Below, one piece after another: positions 34,044 to 44,578 of a DNA stretch of 64,000 bases; position 1 is the first letter of the stretch; every line of letters begins with the position of its first letter. Location of the stretch: contig NZ_CP034689.1 of assembly GCF_003994415.1 (NCBI RefSeq), positions 1,550,001-1,614,000 of the forward strand, given 5' to 3'. Origin of the DNA: Achromobacter spanius. GTDB lineage: Bacteria > Pseudomonadota > Gammaproteobacteria > Burkholderiales > Burkholderiaceae_B. The notes below the pieces were generated by a model, which was not told the DNA's origin, made no database searches, and saw only the letters and a list, made by a program, of their open reading frames with translations. Both the position numbers and the translations under genes were made by a program.

Positions 34044-34793
34044 ATGGACAATTCGATCGAACTGCAAGGCAAGATCGCGCTGGTGACCGGCGCCACCCGG
34101 GGCATCGGCCGCGCCATCGCCCAGGAATTGGCCGCGCGCGGCGCTACCGTGGTCGGCACCGCCACCACGGAATCCGGCGCAGCCGCCATTACCGAAGCCC
34201 TGGCGCCGTTTGGTGGCCGTGGCGTGGTGCTCAACGTGACCGACGCCGAAGCTTGCGACGCCTTGATCGACGCGCTGGCCAAAGACGGCGGCGGCCCGCA
34301 CATCCTGGTCAACAATGCCGGCATCACGCGCGATACGCTCGCGATGCGCATGAAAGACGACGACTGGTCCGCGGTGCTGGACACGAATCTGACTTCCGTA
34401 TTCCGCCTGTCGCGCGCCGTGATGCGCAGCATGATGAAGGCCCGTTGGGGCCGCATCATCAACGTGACCTCGGTGGTCGGCTCCAGCGGCAACGCGGGCC
34501 AGGCCAACTACGCCGCCGCGAAAGCGGGTGTGTCGGGCATGTCGCGTGCGCTGGCCCGTGAGTTGGGTAGCCGCAACATCACCGTGAACTGCGTCGCGCC
34601 CGGCTTCATCGACACGGACATGACGCGCGCGCTGGCCGAAAGCCAGACCACGGCGCTGCTGCAACAGATTCCGCTGGGTCGTCTGGGTTCGCCCGAAGAC
34701 ATCGCCCATGCGGTGGCCTTTTTGTCCGGGCCGCAAGCGGGTTACATTACCGGCACCACCCTGCACGTCAACGGCGGGATGTACATGCAATAA
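34044..34793 (+). CDS. fabG: 3-oxoacyl-ACP reductase
   Basis: NADPH-dependent short-chain dehydrogenase that reduces beta-ketoacyl-ACP, 249 residues from ATG 34044. It has the nucleotide loop TGATRGIGRAI, NNAGITRD, catalytic Ser in NVTSVVGSSG and the YAAAK motif. It follows fabD after 4 bases and precedes acpP. Confidence 0.98.
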   Translation: MDNSIELQGKIALVTGATRGIGRAIAQELAARGATVVGTATTESGAAAITEALAPFGGRGVVLNVTDAEACDALIDALAKDGGGPHILVNNAGITRDTLAMRMKDDDWSAVLDTNLTSVFRLSRAVMRSMMKARWGRIINVTSVVGSSGNAGQANYAAAKAGVSGMSRALARELGSRNITVNCVAPGFIDTDMTRALAESQTTALLQQIPLGRLGSPEDIAHAVAFLSGPQAGYITGTTLHVNGGMYMQ

Positions 34794-34953
34794 ATCACGA
34801 ATTGCGCGCCAGGCGGCCCAGGCCGCCGCGCCTTCGTCGGGCAACCGGCTTGGGTAGCACGCAGTTCAACCGGAAACGCCGCATACCGGTATTCCTGTGC
34901 CCCCAACGGGCGACAGAACAAGTGCGCGGTGTTATTTTTGTCACGGCCAGGCG

Positions 34954-34980
34954 TTGCTTTCCTCTACGCTTGGCTATAAT
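34954..34980 (+). promoter_or_regulatory. Probable sigma-70 promoter of acpP
   Basis: TTGCTT (34954-34959) and a perfect TATAAT (34975-34980) are 15 bases apart, with the acpP start 30 bases further. The spacing is short. A dedicated promoter fits the need for abundant ACP. Confidence 0.6.
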
Positions 34981-35010
34981 TCGCGGGATTTTTCCCAATT
35001 GGAGATCTGC

Positions 35011-35250
35011 ATGGAAAGCATCGAACAGCGCGTCAAGAAGATCGTCGCTGAACAACTTGGCGTCAACGAAGCCGAGATCAAGAACGAATCCTCCTTCCTT
35101 GACGACCTCGGTGCCGATTCGCTCGACATGGTCGAACTGGTCATGGCGCTCGAAGACGAATTCGAGACCGAGATCCCCGACGAAGAGGCCGAAAAGATCA
35201 CTACCGTGCAACAAGCGATTGACTACATCAATTCGCACGGTAAGCAGTAA
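35011..35250 (+). CDS. acpP: Acyl carrier protein
   Basis: Carrier of growing fatty acyl chains, 79 residues, acidic. Phosphopantetheine attaches to S37 in [10 protein letters not shown]. The helix II and III sequences match housekeeping ACPs. It has its own promoter candidate at 34954-34980 and a GGAG ribosome site. Nested inverted repeats follow in the gap to fabF. Confidence 0.99.
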
Positions 35251-35304
35251 GCTCGACTTTATATCCTTCCGGTTGCCCTACTTTCGGGGCCAGCCGGGAA
35301 ACGG

Positions 35305-35407
35305 GGCGGTTTCAGGAATTTGCCGTGTGGTACGCGTGGGGAAGGGCGTCGTAAAGCCCGACCCGCTTTCGCGTGGGCCACACGTGCAGCGCATCCCGAA
35401 AACCGCC
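35305..35407 (+). promoter_or_regulatory. Nested inverted repeats between acpP and fabF
   Basis: Three arms nest: GGCGGTTT (35305-35312) with AAACCGCC (35400-35407), CGTGTGG (35324-35330) with CCACACG (35378-35384), and GGGC (35344-35347) with GCCC (35356-35359). TTTCTTTTG follows. This could be a partial terminator or an mRNA 3'-stabilising or processing structure that sets acpP above fabF expression. Confidence 0.5.
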
Positions 35408-35435
35408 TTTCTTTTGTCTGTTTGAGGAGTCATCC

Positions 35436-36665
35436 GTGAAGCGACGTGTCGTCATCACCGGCCTGGGTATCGTTTCTCCCGTTGGAAACGACCTGACCAC
35501 CGCTTGGGACAATATCGTCAACGGACGTTCTGGCATCAGCCGCATCACCCGTTTCGATCCCTCGGCCATCACCACGCACATTGCTGGCGAAGTCAAAGAC
35601 TTCGACATCAGCACCTATATCTCGAGCAAAGAAGCCCGCCAGATGGATACCTTCATCCATTACGGCCTGGCCGCCGGGATGCAGGCATGGCGTGACAGCG
35701 GCCTGGAAGTCACCGAAGCCAATGCCGAGCGCATTGGCGTGATCGTGGGCTCCGGCATCGGCGGTTTGCCGCGCATTGAAGAAACCCAGGTCGAATACAT
35801 GGCCAAGGGGCCGCGACGGATTTCTCCGTTCTTCGTGCCGGGTTCGCTGATTAACCTGATCTCCGGTCATTTGTCCATTGCCTATGGCATGAAAGGCCCC
35901 AGCTACGCCGTTGTTTCGGCCTGCACGACCGGCCTGCATTGCATCGGCGACGCCGCGCGCCTGATCGAATACGGTGACGCGGACGTCATGGTCGCTGGTG
36001 GTGCGGAATCGACCGTGTCGCCGCTGGGTATCGGCGGTTTTGCCGCCATGCGCGCTTTGTCGACTCGCAACGATGATCCTCAGACGGCTTCGCGTCCCTG
36101 GGATCGTGACCGCGACGGCTTCGTCCTGGGCGAAGGCGCCGGCGTTCTGGTGCTGGAAGAGTACGAGCACGCCAAGAAGCGCGGCGCGCGCATCTATGGC
36201 GAACTGGCCGGTTACGGCATGAGCTCGGACGCGCATCACATCACGGCTCCGGACAAGGACGGCCCGCGCCGAGGCGTTATCAACGCGCTGCGCAACGGCG
36301 GCCTGAACGCGGACGACATCCAGTATGTCAACGCGCACGGCACGTCCACCCCTTTGGGCGACAAGAACGAAACCGACGCGCTGAAGCTGGCTTTCGGCGA
36401 TCACGCCAAGAAGCTGGTGGTCAATTCGACCAAGTCCATGACCGGGCACTTGCTCGGTGCGGCTGGCGGCATCGAGGCGGTGTTCACGACCTTGGCCGTG
36501 TACAACCAGGTTTCGCCTCCCACCATCAACATCTTCAATCAAGATCCGGAATGCGATCTCGACTACTGCGCGAACGAAGCGCGGCAGATGAAGATTGAAG
36601 TCGGCCTTTCCAACTCGTTCGGCTTCGGCGGCACCAACGGCTCGATGGCCGTTCGCCGGGTCTGA
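35436..36665 (+). CDS. fabF: Beta-ketoacyl-ACP synthase II
   Basis: Elongating condensing enzyme, 409 residues. The start is GTG 35436 with a GAGGAG site, giving MKRRVVITGLG. The active-site Cys is C163 (VSACTTGLHCI); the two His are in VNAHGTSTPLGD and KSMTGHLLGAAG. The C-terminal NSFGFGGTNGS is typical. It lies 185 bases after acpP, across a structured gap. The TGA stop is followed at once by the YgfX-like gene. Confidence 0.98.
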   Translation: MKRRVVITGLGIVSPVGNDLTTAWDNIVNGRSGISRITRFDPSAITTHIAGEVKDFDISTYISSKEARQMDTFIHYGLAAGMQAWRDSGLEVTEANAERIGVIVGSGIGGLPRIEETQVEYMAKGPRRISPFFVPGSLINLISGHLSIAYGMKGPSYAVVSACTTGLHCIGDAARLIEYGDADVMVAGGAESTVSPLGIGGFAAMRALSTRNDDPQTASRPWDRDRDGFVLGEGAGVLVLEEYEHAKKRGARIYGELAGYGMSSDAHHITAPDKDGPRRGVINALRNGGLNADDIQYVNAHGTSTPLGDKNETDALKLAFGDHAKKLVVNSTKSMTGHLLGAAGGIEAVFTTLAVYNQVSPPTINIFNQDPECDLDYCANEARQMKIEVGLSNSFGFGGTNGSMAVRRV

Positions 36666-36666
36666 T

Positions 36667-37164
36667 TTGGAAGGCTCCGACGCAGGGCGCTGGTCGTTTC
36701 GTGTGCCCATCGGGCGGCCGACCGGCGTCCCTGTGCTGTGTTGCTTGGCCGTTGTTGTCGCGGCCGGCTGCGTCTTGATGGCGTCGTCCTGGCATGGCAC
36801 GGTGGCGGTGGCCGTGGCAGTAGCGATTGCGCTGCTGTCCATCCCGGCCTGGCTGTTACACTCTGCTCGGAGCGGACCGTCCCCAGTATCGGCGTTGCGC
36901 ACGACGGCTGGGGCAGGGCGCTGGCAGGTTCGCCAGCCACAAGGCTGGCAAGACGCGCGGTTGTTGGATCGCCAACGCGGCCCTCGCTGGCTTACGCTTA
37001 TTTTGCAGCCCTTGCCCACCGGGAGTACCGTCTTTACAAATAGCACAATCACCCTGACCGTCTGGCAGCGGACGTTGCACCCCGAGTCCTGGCGGCGCCT
37101 TTGCCTGCTGACGGGCACGGCGCGGCACGCTCGTCCAGCGGCACGTAGCCGGGAGACGTCATGA
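36667..37164 (+). CDS. YgfX-like membrane protein
   Basis: Small protein of about 165 residues, starting at TTG 36667 just after the fabF stop; a GTG at 36703 is an alternative and the start is uncertain. Two hydrophobic helices lie at about residues 21-40 and 45-62 in a hairpin, followed by a soluble domain with GRWQVRQPQGWQDARLL and VWQRTLHPESWRRLCLL. The last motif matches the WPDSLDPEQWRRLR-type ending of YgfX (CptA) proteins, inhibitors of cytoskeletal assembly in E. coli. It overlaps rpoE by 4 bases, so it is translated with the sigma factor. Function here is unknown. Confidence 0.75.
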   Translation: MEGSDAGRWSFRVPIGRPTGVPVLCCLAVVVAAGCVLMASSWHGTVAVAVAVAIALLSIPAWLLHSARSGPSPVSALRTTAGAGRWQVRQPQGWQDARLLDRQRGPRWLTLILQPLPTGSTVFTNSTITLTVWQRTLHPESWRRLCLLTGTARHARPAARSRETS

Positions 37165-37760
37165 GCGAGCGCGAAGTCGACGCTGAATTGGTCGCGCGCG
37201 TTCAACGAGGCGACAAGAAGGCCTTCGATCTTCTGGTGCTCAAGTACCAGCGCAAGATCCTGCGCCTGTTGGCCCGGATGATCCGCGACCCCTCGGAGAT
37301 CGAGGACGTAGCCCAGGAAGCGTTCATCAAGGCTTATCGGGCATTGCCCCAATTTCGGGGCGATAGCGCCTTCTACACCTGGTTGTACCGGATCGCCATC
37401 AATACGGCGCGCAACTGGCTGGCCTCACAAGGGCGTCGTCCCAGTGCGCCCAATGCGATAGAAACGGAAGACGGTGAAACTTTTAACGAAACCGACAACC
37501 TAACCGACATAAGCACGCCGGAATCCATGGTTGCCAGCCGCGAAATCGCCGAAACGGTGAACGCGGCCATCGAGGAATTGCCCGAAGAGTTGCGCACCGC
37601 AATTGTCCTGCGTGAAATCGAAGGTATGAGTTACGAAGACATCGCCCAGAGCATGGATTGCCCCATTGGTACGGTGCGCTCCCGCATTTTTCGTGCGCGT
37701 GAGGCCATTGCGACCAAATTGCGTCCATTGCTAGGCACCGATGCCGAGCGTCGCTGGTAA
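37161..37760 (+). CDS. rpoE: RNA polymerase sigma-E factor (ECF)
   Basis: Envelope-stress sigma factor of the RpoE/AlgU type, 199 residues. Region 2 has DVAQEAFIKAYRALPQFRGDSAFYTWLYRIA and region 4 has GMSYEDIAQSMDCPIGTVRSRIFRAREAI. It is followed by rseA, rseB and a degP protease gene, the full control module, and is held inactive by RseA until the anti-sigma factor is degraded. The ATG overlaps the stop of the YgfX-like gene. No sigma-E type promoter was found with confidence upstream. Confidence 0.97.
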   Translation: MSEREVDAELVARVQRGDKKAFDLLVLKYQRKILRLLARMIRDPSEIEDVAQEAFIKAYRALPQFRGDSAFYTWLYRIAINTARNWLASQGRRPSAPNAIETEDGETFNETDNLTDISTPESMVASREIAETVNAAIEELPEELRTAIVLREIEGMSYEDIAQSMDCPIGTVRSRIFRAREAIATKLRPLLGTDAERRW

Positions 37761-37772
37761 GGAGTGGCAGTC

Positions 37773-38288
37773 ATGCAAACAGCAGCCAAGTCCGTTGAGA
37801 TCGCCGAGGCCTCCTGGGAGGAATCGGTTTCCGCCTGGATGGACGGAGAAGATTCCGACGATATTCTTTCCAGTCTGTTGTCCAAGGAAGGACGTCAGAC
37901 CTGGGACACCTATCATTTGATCGGTGATTCTCTACGTAATGCCGATCTGGCATTGACGCCTAGCGCTGCATTCCAGTCGCGACTGGCCCGTGCGCTTGAT
38001 GCGGAGCTGCCTATCGTGGCGGCGCCGCGGCGCCGTTCGCCGCTGCGGGTCGGGCTTTCAGGCCTGGCCGTAGCGGCGGCCGTGGCCACGGTTGCCTGGG
38101 TGGCGCAACCCTACCTGAGCGGCACGCCGGCCACGGAAGTTCGTGTCCTGGCCGACGCCAGTGGCACGCCCACTGCTGTCTCCGCCGCCGATGACGCCGG
38201 CCTGCGCGACTATCTCGAGGCCCATCGCCAGATGGCGGGTCCCAGCGCGGTGCGGCAAGTCTCGTTCGAAGCCGGAGCCGGACGTTGA
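37773..38288 (+). CDS. rseA: Anti-sigma-E factor RseA
   Basis: Inner-membrane anti-sigma factor, 171 residues from ATG 37773, placed 8 bases after AAGGAG; a GTG at 37764 overlaps the ribosome site and is not used. The N-terminal domain (ASWEESVSAWMDGEDSDD, DTYHLIGDSLR) binds the sigma factor; one transmembrane helix is at about 91-111 (GLSGLAVAAAVATVAWVAQP). The periplasmic tail is about 60 residues, ending in SFEAGAGR, shorter than in E. coli. Its stop overlaps the rseB start by one base. Confidence 0.93.
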   Translation: MQTAAKSVEIAEASWEESVSAWMDGEDSDDILSSLLSKEGRQTWDTYHLIGDSLRNADLALTPSAAFQSRLARALDAELPIVAAPRRRSPLRVGLSGLAVAAAVATVAWVAQPYLSGTPATEVRVLADASGTPTAVSAADDAGLRDYLEAHRQMAGPSAVRQVSFEAGAGR

Positions 38289-39337
38289 TGGCGCTGGCGT
38301 TACCCACACGTTGGCCGCGCGCAGCTTCCTGGAACGCGCACCGCGCGGGATGGTTTGCCGCTACGCTTCTGACCGCTTTCCTGTCTGCCCATGAGCCGGC
38401 ACGCGCGTCCGACACCGCCGCCCCGGCCTCGGACGACGTCGTCCAACTGCTGACGCGCATCCAGCAGGCCGCGCGCAAGCAGGACTACGCGGGCGTCTTC
38501 ATGTATCAGCAGGGCGAAATGATTCAGTCCTCGCGGCTGGTGCACGTTTTGGACGGCACCGGCGAGCGCGAGCGCCTGGAAATCCTCGACGGCCAGCCGC
38601 GTGAATACCTGCGTCACAACGATGATGTGCAGTGTCTGATCCCCGAACGTAAGACCGTCCTGATCGAACGTCGGCGGGGTGACCGTTTTCCCGGCTTGTT
38701 GCTGGGCGATCCGGCCAATCTTGCCGAGCACTACAAAATTCGCACCGAGTCCAAGCTGCATCGGGTGGCGGGTCGCGAATGCCGCTTGATCACGATCGAG
38801 CCGCTGGACAAGCTGCGCTATGGCTACCGCCTTTGCGCCGACGTTGAAACCAATCTGCTGCTTAAGGCGCAGACCTTGAATGCGGCCCGAGGCGTGGTCG
38901 AGCAAGTGTCTTTCACGTCGGTTCGCATGGGTTCGGAAGTTGATCCGCAACAACTGAGTTCGCGGTGGAGCACGCGCGACTGGAAAGTGCTGGAATCTTC
39001 CATGACGCCGGTGGACCTGGCAGCCCAGGGCTGGCGCATTCCCGCACCCAAGGGCTTCAAGGTGATCATGCAGGTGTCACGGTCGATGGGACGCGCCGGC
39101 GCGGTCAGCCAGATGGTGCTGTCCGACGGCTTGGCGGCCATTTCGGTTTTCATTGAGCCTTATGACAGCGAGCGGGGGCATCATCCTCCGCTGGGCGCCG
39201 CGCAGCGCGGGGCCATCACGGTGTACGGCACGCGCATTGCTGATTTCTGGCTGACGGCCATGGGCGAGGTACCCGTGGAGACGCTGGAACAATTGGCGGA
39301 AGCGACAGAATACGTGCCGGCCGCCGGGTCCAAGTGA
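38288..39337 (+). CDS. rseB: Sigma-E regulatory protein RseB (MucB)
   Basis: Periplasmic protein that protects RseA from DegS and senses lipopolysaccharide intermediates, 349 residues. The signal peptide is long (about 43 residues, ending near ARASD). The N-terminal LolA-like domain (DYAGVFMYQQGEMIQSSRLV) is followed by the C-terminal MucB domain (AQGWRIPAPKGFKVI, LSDGLAAISVFIEPY). It begins at ATG 38288 inside the rseA stop. Confidence 0.94.
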   Translation: MALALPTRWPRAASWNAHRAGWFAATLLTAFLSAHEPARASDTAAPASDDVVQLLTRIQQAARKQDYAGVFMYQQGEMIQSSRLVHVLDGTGERERLEILDGQPREYLRHNDDVQCLIPERKTVLIERRRGDRFPGLLLGDPANLAEHYKIRTESKLHRVAGRECRLITIEPLDKLRYGYRLCADVETNLLLKAQTLNAARGVVEQVSFTSVRMGSEVDPQQLSSRWSTRDWKVLESSMTPVDLAAQGWRIPAPKGFKVIMQVSRSMGRAGAVSQMVLSDGLAAISVFIEPYDSERGHHPPLGAAQRGAITVYGTRIADFWLTAMGEVPVETLEQLAEATEYVPAAGSK

Positions 39338-39383
39338 TTGACGCCCAAGCCACAGGCAGCAAGCAGCAACTTCGGAGTAATTT

Positions 39384-40853
39384 ATGAAAGCAATGACGGT
39401 GTCGAACGCTTTTTTCCGGCGCTTTCTGGTGGCCGTGACGGCAGGGGTACTTATGTCCGCCGCCTACGTGCCCGCTTCGGTGGCGCAGACACCCACGGTG
39501 GCGTTGCCCGACTTCACGGGCATTGTCGAAAAGGCCGACCCGGCTGTAGTGAACATCCGCACGACGGCCACTGTGCCGGTGCGCGGGCCGGGTCCCGGCG
39601 GCGGCAGCGATCCCTATGAGCTGTTTCGTTGGTTCTTTGGCCCCGACATCCAGCCGCCCGGCGGCGGGCAAGTGCCGACGCCACGCCCGCGCCCCCAGCC
39701 TGAAGAGCGCACGGTACCGCGCGGCGTGGGATCGGGCTTTTTCGTGTCCGACGACGGCTATATCCTGACCAACAATCACGTCGTGGTGGATGCAACGGAT
39801 ATTTACGTCACCTTGACCGACGGCCGTGAATTCAAGGCCAAGGTCATCGGCACCGATGAACGCACCGACGTGGCGTTGATCAAGATTGAAGCCAAGGACA
39901 TGGTGCCTCTTGTCATTGGCGACCCCAAAAAGCTGAAGAAAGGCCAGTGGGTGCTGGCGATCGGCTCTCCGTTCGGTTTGGACTCCACCGTGACCTCGGG
40001 CATTGTCAGCGCGATAGGCCGCGATACCGGCGAGTACCTGCCGTTCATCCAGACGGACGTTGCCGTCAATCCGGGCAACTCGGGCGGGCCCTTGATCAAC
40101 CTGGATGGCGAGGTCGTGGGTATCAATTCCCAGATCATTTCGCGCAGCGGCGGTTTCATGGGTATTTCCCTGGCCATCCCGATCGACGAAGCGATGCGCG
40201 TGGTGGACCAGTTGCGTACCACCGGCAAGGTGACGCGCGGACGGGTCGGCGTGCAGATTGGCGAAGTGGGCAAGGACGTGGCTGAAGCCATTGGGCTGCC
40301 CAAGGCTGAAGGCGCGCTGGTCAGCAGCGTTGAAGTCGACGGCCCCGCCGAACAGGCGGGCGTGCAGCCGGGCGACGTGATCCTGAAGTTCAACAATGAA
40401 GCCATCAAGCGCTGGTCCGACCTGCCGCGCATCGTGGGTGAAACCAAGCCCGGCACGCGCGCCGACATGCAAGTGTGGCGCAAGGGCAAGAGCCTGACGC
40501 TGTCAGTCAAGGTGGGCGAGATCCCGACTGAAAAGGCGGCTTCGGCAGGCAAGAAGGTTGCCCCCGAGCCGGAAGTCACCAATGCGCTGGGTCTGGGCGT
40601 GGTGGACGTGCCGGGCGACATGCAGAAGAAGCTGCGTATCAAGGGCGGTGTCCAGGTGAAGGTGGCCGAAGGCGCAGCCAGCAAGGCCGGCCTGCAGGAA
40701 GGCGACATTGTGTTGGCTTTGAACGACACCGACGTGACCGGCGCCAAGCAGTTCGGCGAGCTCGTGGCCAAGCTGGACAAGAGCCGCGCCGTGGGTCTGC
40801 TGGTTCGCCGAGGCGACCAGACGCAATGGGTTGCGGTGCCTGCATTGAAGTAG
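39384..40853 (+). CDS. degP: Periplasmic serine endoprotease DegP/MucD
   Basis: HtrA-family protease and chaperone that degrades misfolded envelope proteins, 489 residues. A signal peptide ends near ASVAQT. The catalytic triad is His in TNNHVVVDATD, Asp in ERTDVALIKI and Ser in NPGNSGGPL. Two PDZ domains follow (about 270-360 and 395-485). A proline-rich linker lies at 75-110. A CGGAG site precedes the ATG. It ends the rpoE-rseAB-degP module, as mucD does in Pseudomonas; a strong terminator follows. Confidence 0.96.
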   Translation: MKAMTVSNAFFRRFLVAVTAGVLMSAAYVPASVAQTPTVALPDFTGIVEKADPAVVNIRTTATVPVRGPGPGGGSDPYELFRWFFGPDIQPPGGGQVPTPRPRPQPEERTVPRGVGSGFFVSDDGYILTNNHVVVDATDIYVTLTDGREFKAKVIGTDERTDVALIKIEAKDMVPLVIGDPKKLKKGQWVLAIGSPFGLDSTVTSGIVSAIGRDTGEYLPFIQTDVAVNPGNSGGPLINLDGEVVGINSQIISRSGGFMGISLAIPIDEAMRVVDQLRTTGKVTRGRVGVQIGEVGKDVAEAIGLPKAEGALVSSVEVDGPAEQAGVQPGDVILKFNNEAIKRWSDLPRIVGETKPGTRADMQVWRKGKSLTLSVKVGEIPTEKAASAGKKVAPEPEVTNALGLGVVDVPGDMQKKLRIKGGVQVKVAEGAASKAGLQEGDIVLALNDTDVTGAKQFGELVAKLDKSRAVGLLVRRGDQTQWVAVPALK

Positions 40854-40947
40854 GGCGGGTGGCCCCGGTGGGGCGCCCTTTTTGCCTGGCTGCGGGCCGC
40901 GGCAGAAAAAAATGCCCAAGACCAGCTAAAATGGCTGGTTGCCGCAA

Positions 40948-40975
40948 GAGGGGGCGCTTGGCGCCCCCTCGTTTT
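40948..40975 (+). terminator. Rho-independent terminator after degP
   Basis: GAGGGGGCGC-TTG-GCGCCCCCTC is a perfect 10-bp stem followed by GTTTTG. It separates the sigma-E module from lepA. Confidence 0.85.
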
Positions 40976-41099
40976 GCCCGGGTTTCGGTTTCGGGCTTGT
41001 CCCGGGATTCCGGGTTTTGCCCGCCGATGCCCCTCTCTCGTCAGCCGTGCCTTCTCCGGCGGCGGTGTCTTCCGGCCTGGTGCCGAGTGTTCCGTCCCT

Positions 41100-41105
41100 T
41101 ATAAT
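41100..41105 (+). promoter_or_regulatory. TATAAT element immediately upstream of lepA
   Basis: A perfect TATAAT ends 7 bases before the lepA ATG. A transcript starting at the normal distance would begin at or next to the start codon. No good -35 and no Shine-Dalgarno sequence are visible. Confidence 0.45.
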
Positions 41106-41112
41106 TTCAAGC

Positions 41113-42906
<1,794 letters not shown>

Positions 42907-42929
42907 AACCAAAAGAAGGCGGTTAGCTG

Positions 42930-43814
42930 ATGAGTTGGAACTTTGCCCTGATCCTGTTTGTTCTGCTGGTCTTGACCGGCATTATCTGGGTGCTTGATCT
43001 GGCGGTGCTACGGCGTGGCCGTGAAGCACGGGCCCAAGCGGCAATGGCGCAGTACGACGCGGCCCTGATCGGCGATGCGCAGGAAGCCGAACGCCTGCGC
43101 CGCGAAGCCGGCGACGTGGCGCGGCGCGTGCCGTGGTGGATCGAATACGCGGTCAGCTTTTTTCCCGTCATTCTGTTCGTATTCATGCTGCGTTCGTTCG
43201 TGGTCGAGCCGTTCCGGATTCCGTCGGGTTCGATGCTGCCCACGCTGCAGTCTGGCGACCTGATCCTGGTGAACAAATTCAGCTATGGCCTGCGCCTGCC
43301 TGTGATCGACAAGAAGGTGATTGATATTGGCGAACCCAAGCGCGGCGACGTGTTTGTGTTCCGCTATCCTGTAGATCCGGACGTGGACTACATCAAGCGC
43401 GTGGTGGGTTTGCCGGGTGACGAAATTGCGTACCTGGACAAAAAACTGTATGTCAATGGCGAACTGGTGCCCCATGTGCGCGCCGGAGACTACTTCGAAC
43501 CCGACCGGGTTTCGTATATTGCGCAATATAAAGAGAAATTAGGCGACGTTGAGCACCAGATCCTGCTAGATGAGAAAAAACCGCAGGATTACGCTCCCAT
43601 GTGGCAATTTCCTCACCGTGAAAACTGCCAATACAGCCGCAATGGGGTACGCTGCAAAGTACCCGAAGGCAGTTATTTCGCCATGGGTGATAATCGGGAC
43701 AACAGCGCGGACAGCCGGTACTGGGGCTTCGTACCTGAAGCCAATATCGTCGGACGCGCGTTCTTCATCTGGATGAATTTCAGCGATCTCAGCCGCATTG
43801 GCCGGTTCAACTGA
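42930..43814 (+). CDS. lepB: Signal peptidase I
   Basis: Inner-membrane protease that cleaves signal peptides of exported proteins, 294 residues. Two N-terminal membrane helices lie at about 3-25 and 72-92. The catalytic Ser is in IPSGSMLPTL and the Lys in DYIKRVVGLPGDEI. The conserved MGDNRDNSADSRYWGFV box is near the C-terminus. It sits between lepA (23-base gap) and rnc. Confidence 0.98.
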   Translation: MSWNFALILFVLLVLTGIIWVLDLAVLRRGREARAQAAMAQYDAALIGDAQEAERLRREAGDVARRVPWWIEYAVSFFPVILFVFMLRSFVVEPFRIPSGSMLPTLQSGDLILVNKFSYGLRLPVIDKKVIDIGEPKRGDVFVFRYPVDPDVDYIKRVVGLPGDEIAYLDKKLYVNGELVPHVRAGDYFEPDRVSYIAQYKEKLGDVEHQILLDEKKPQDYAPMWQFPHRENCQYSRNGVRCKVPEGSYFAMGDNRDNSADSRYWGFVPEANIVGRAFFIWMNFSDLSRIGRFN

Positions 43815-43816
43815 TT

Positions 43817-44578
43817 ATGTCGCTAGCCACGCTAGAAAACCGCCTGGATCACCACTTCGGTGATCCAGCCTTGCTTGAACAGGCACTGACGCATCGCAGT
43901 CATGGTGCGCGCCACAACGAGCGCTTGGAATTCCTTGGGGATTCCGTGCTGAACTTCGTCGTTGCGGCCATGCTGTTCGAGCGTTATTCGAAAATTGACG
44001 AAGGCGATCTGTCGCGGCTGCGGGCCAATCTGGTCAAGCAGGCCTCGCTGGCGGATATCGCCCAGCGCCTGGAGCTCTCGCAGTATCTGCGCCTGGGCGA
44101 AGGTGAATTGAAAAGCGGCGGGTTCCGCCGGCCATCCATTCTTGCCGACACGGTCGAGGCGCTGTTCGGCGCCGTCTTTCTGGACGCGGGCTTTGAGGCC
44201 GCGCGCCGCGTGATCGTGCGCCAGTACCAGCCGGTGCTGGCCTCGGTTGACCCCAAAACGCTGGGCAAGGACGCCAAGACCTTGCTGCAGGAATTCCTGC
44301 AGGGCCGCAAGTTGGCGCTGCCGCTGTACACGGTGGTGGCCACGCATGGCGCGGCCCACAGCCAGCAGTTCGAAGTCGAGTGCGCCATCCCGGCGCTCGA
44401 GATCAAGGTTACGGCGCCCGGCGCCAGCCGCCGCGCCGCCGAGCAATCGGCGGCCAAGCTGGCCTTGGAAGCCGCGCTGGCCATCAGCCCGGCCACCAAG
44501 GCTGCCCGCAAGTCGGGCAAGGCGCGCAAAACCGCGCAATTGTCGCTGCCCGTGGCAGTGGCTCAAGAGACTAAATGA
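43817..44578 (+). CDS. rnc: Ribonuclease III
   Basis: Double-strand-specific RNase for rRNA and mRNA processing, 253 residues. The catalytic signature is NERLEFLGDSVLNFVVA, with a second acidic cluster in DTVEALFGAVFLDAG. A double-strand RNA-binding domain covers about 155-225, followed by a basic Ala/Lys tail (TKAARKSGKARKT) that is longer than in E. coli. It starts 2 bases after lepB and overlaps era by 4 bases. Confidence 0.98.
   Translation: MSLATLENRLDHHFGDPALLEQALTHRSHGARHNERLEFLGDSVLNFVVAAMLFERYSKIDEGDLSRLRANLVKQASLADIAQRLELSQYLRLGEGELKSGGFRRPSILADTVEALFGAVFLDAGFEAARRVIVRQYQPVLASVDPKTLGKDAKTLLQEFLQGRKLALPLYTVVATHGAAHSQQFEVECAIPALEIKVTAPGASRRAAEQSAAKLALEAALAISPATKAARKSGKARKTAQLSLPVAVAQETK

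Noticed and set aside
42937..42965. GGAACTT with TTCTG about 17 bases later, resembling a sigma-E promoter
   Set aside because: It lies inside the first codons of lepB (ELTF-type coding of WNFALILFVLL) and the -10 match is poor, so chance is likely.
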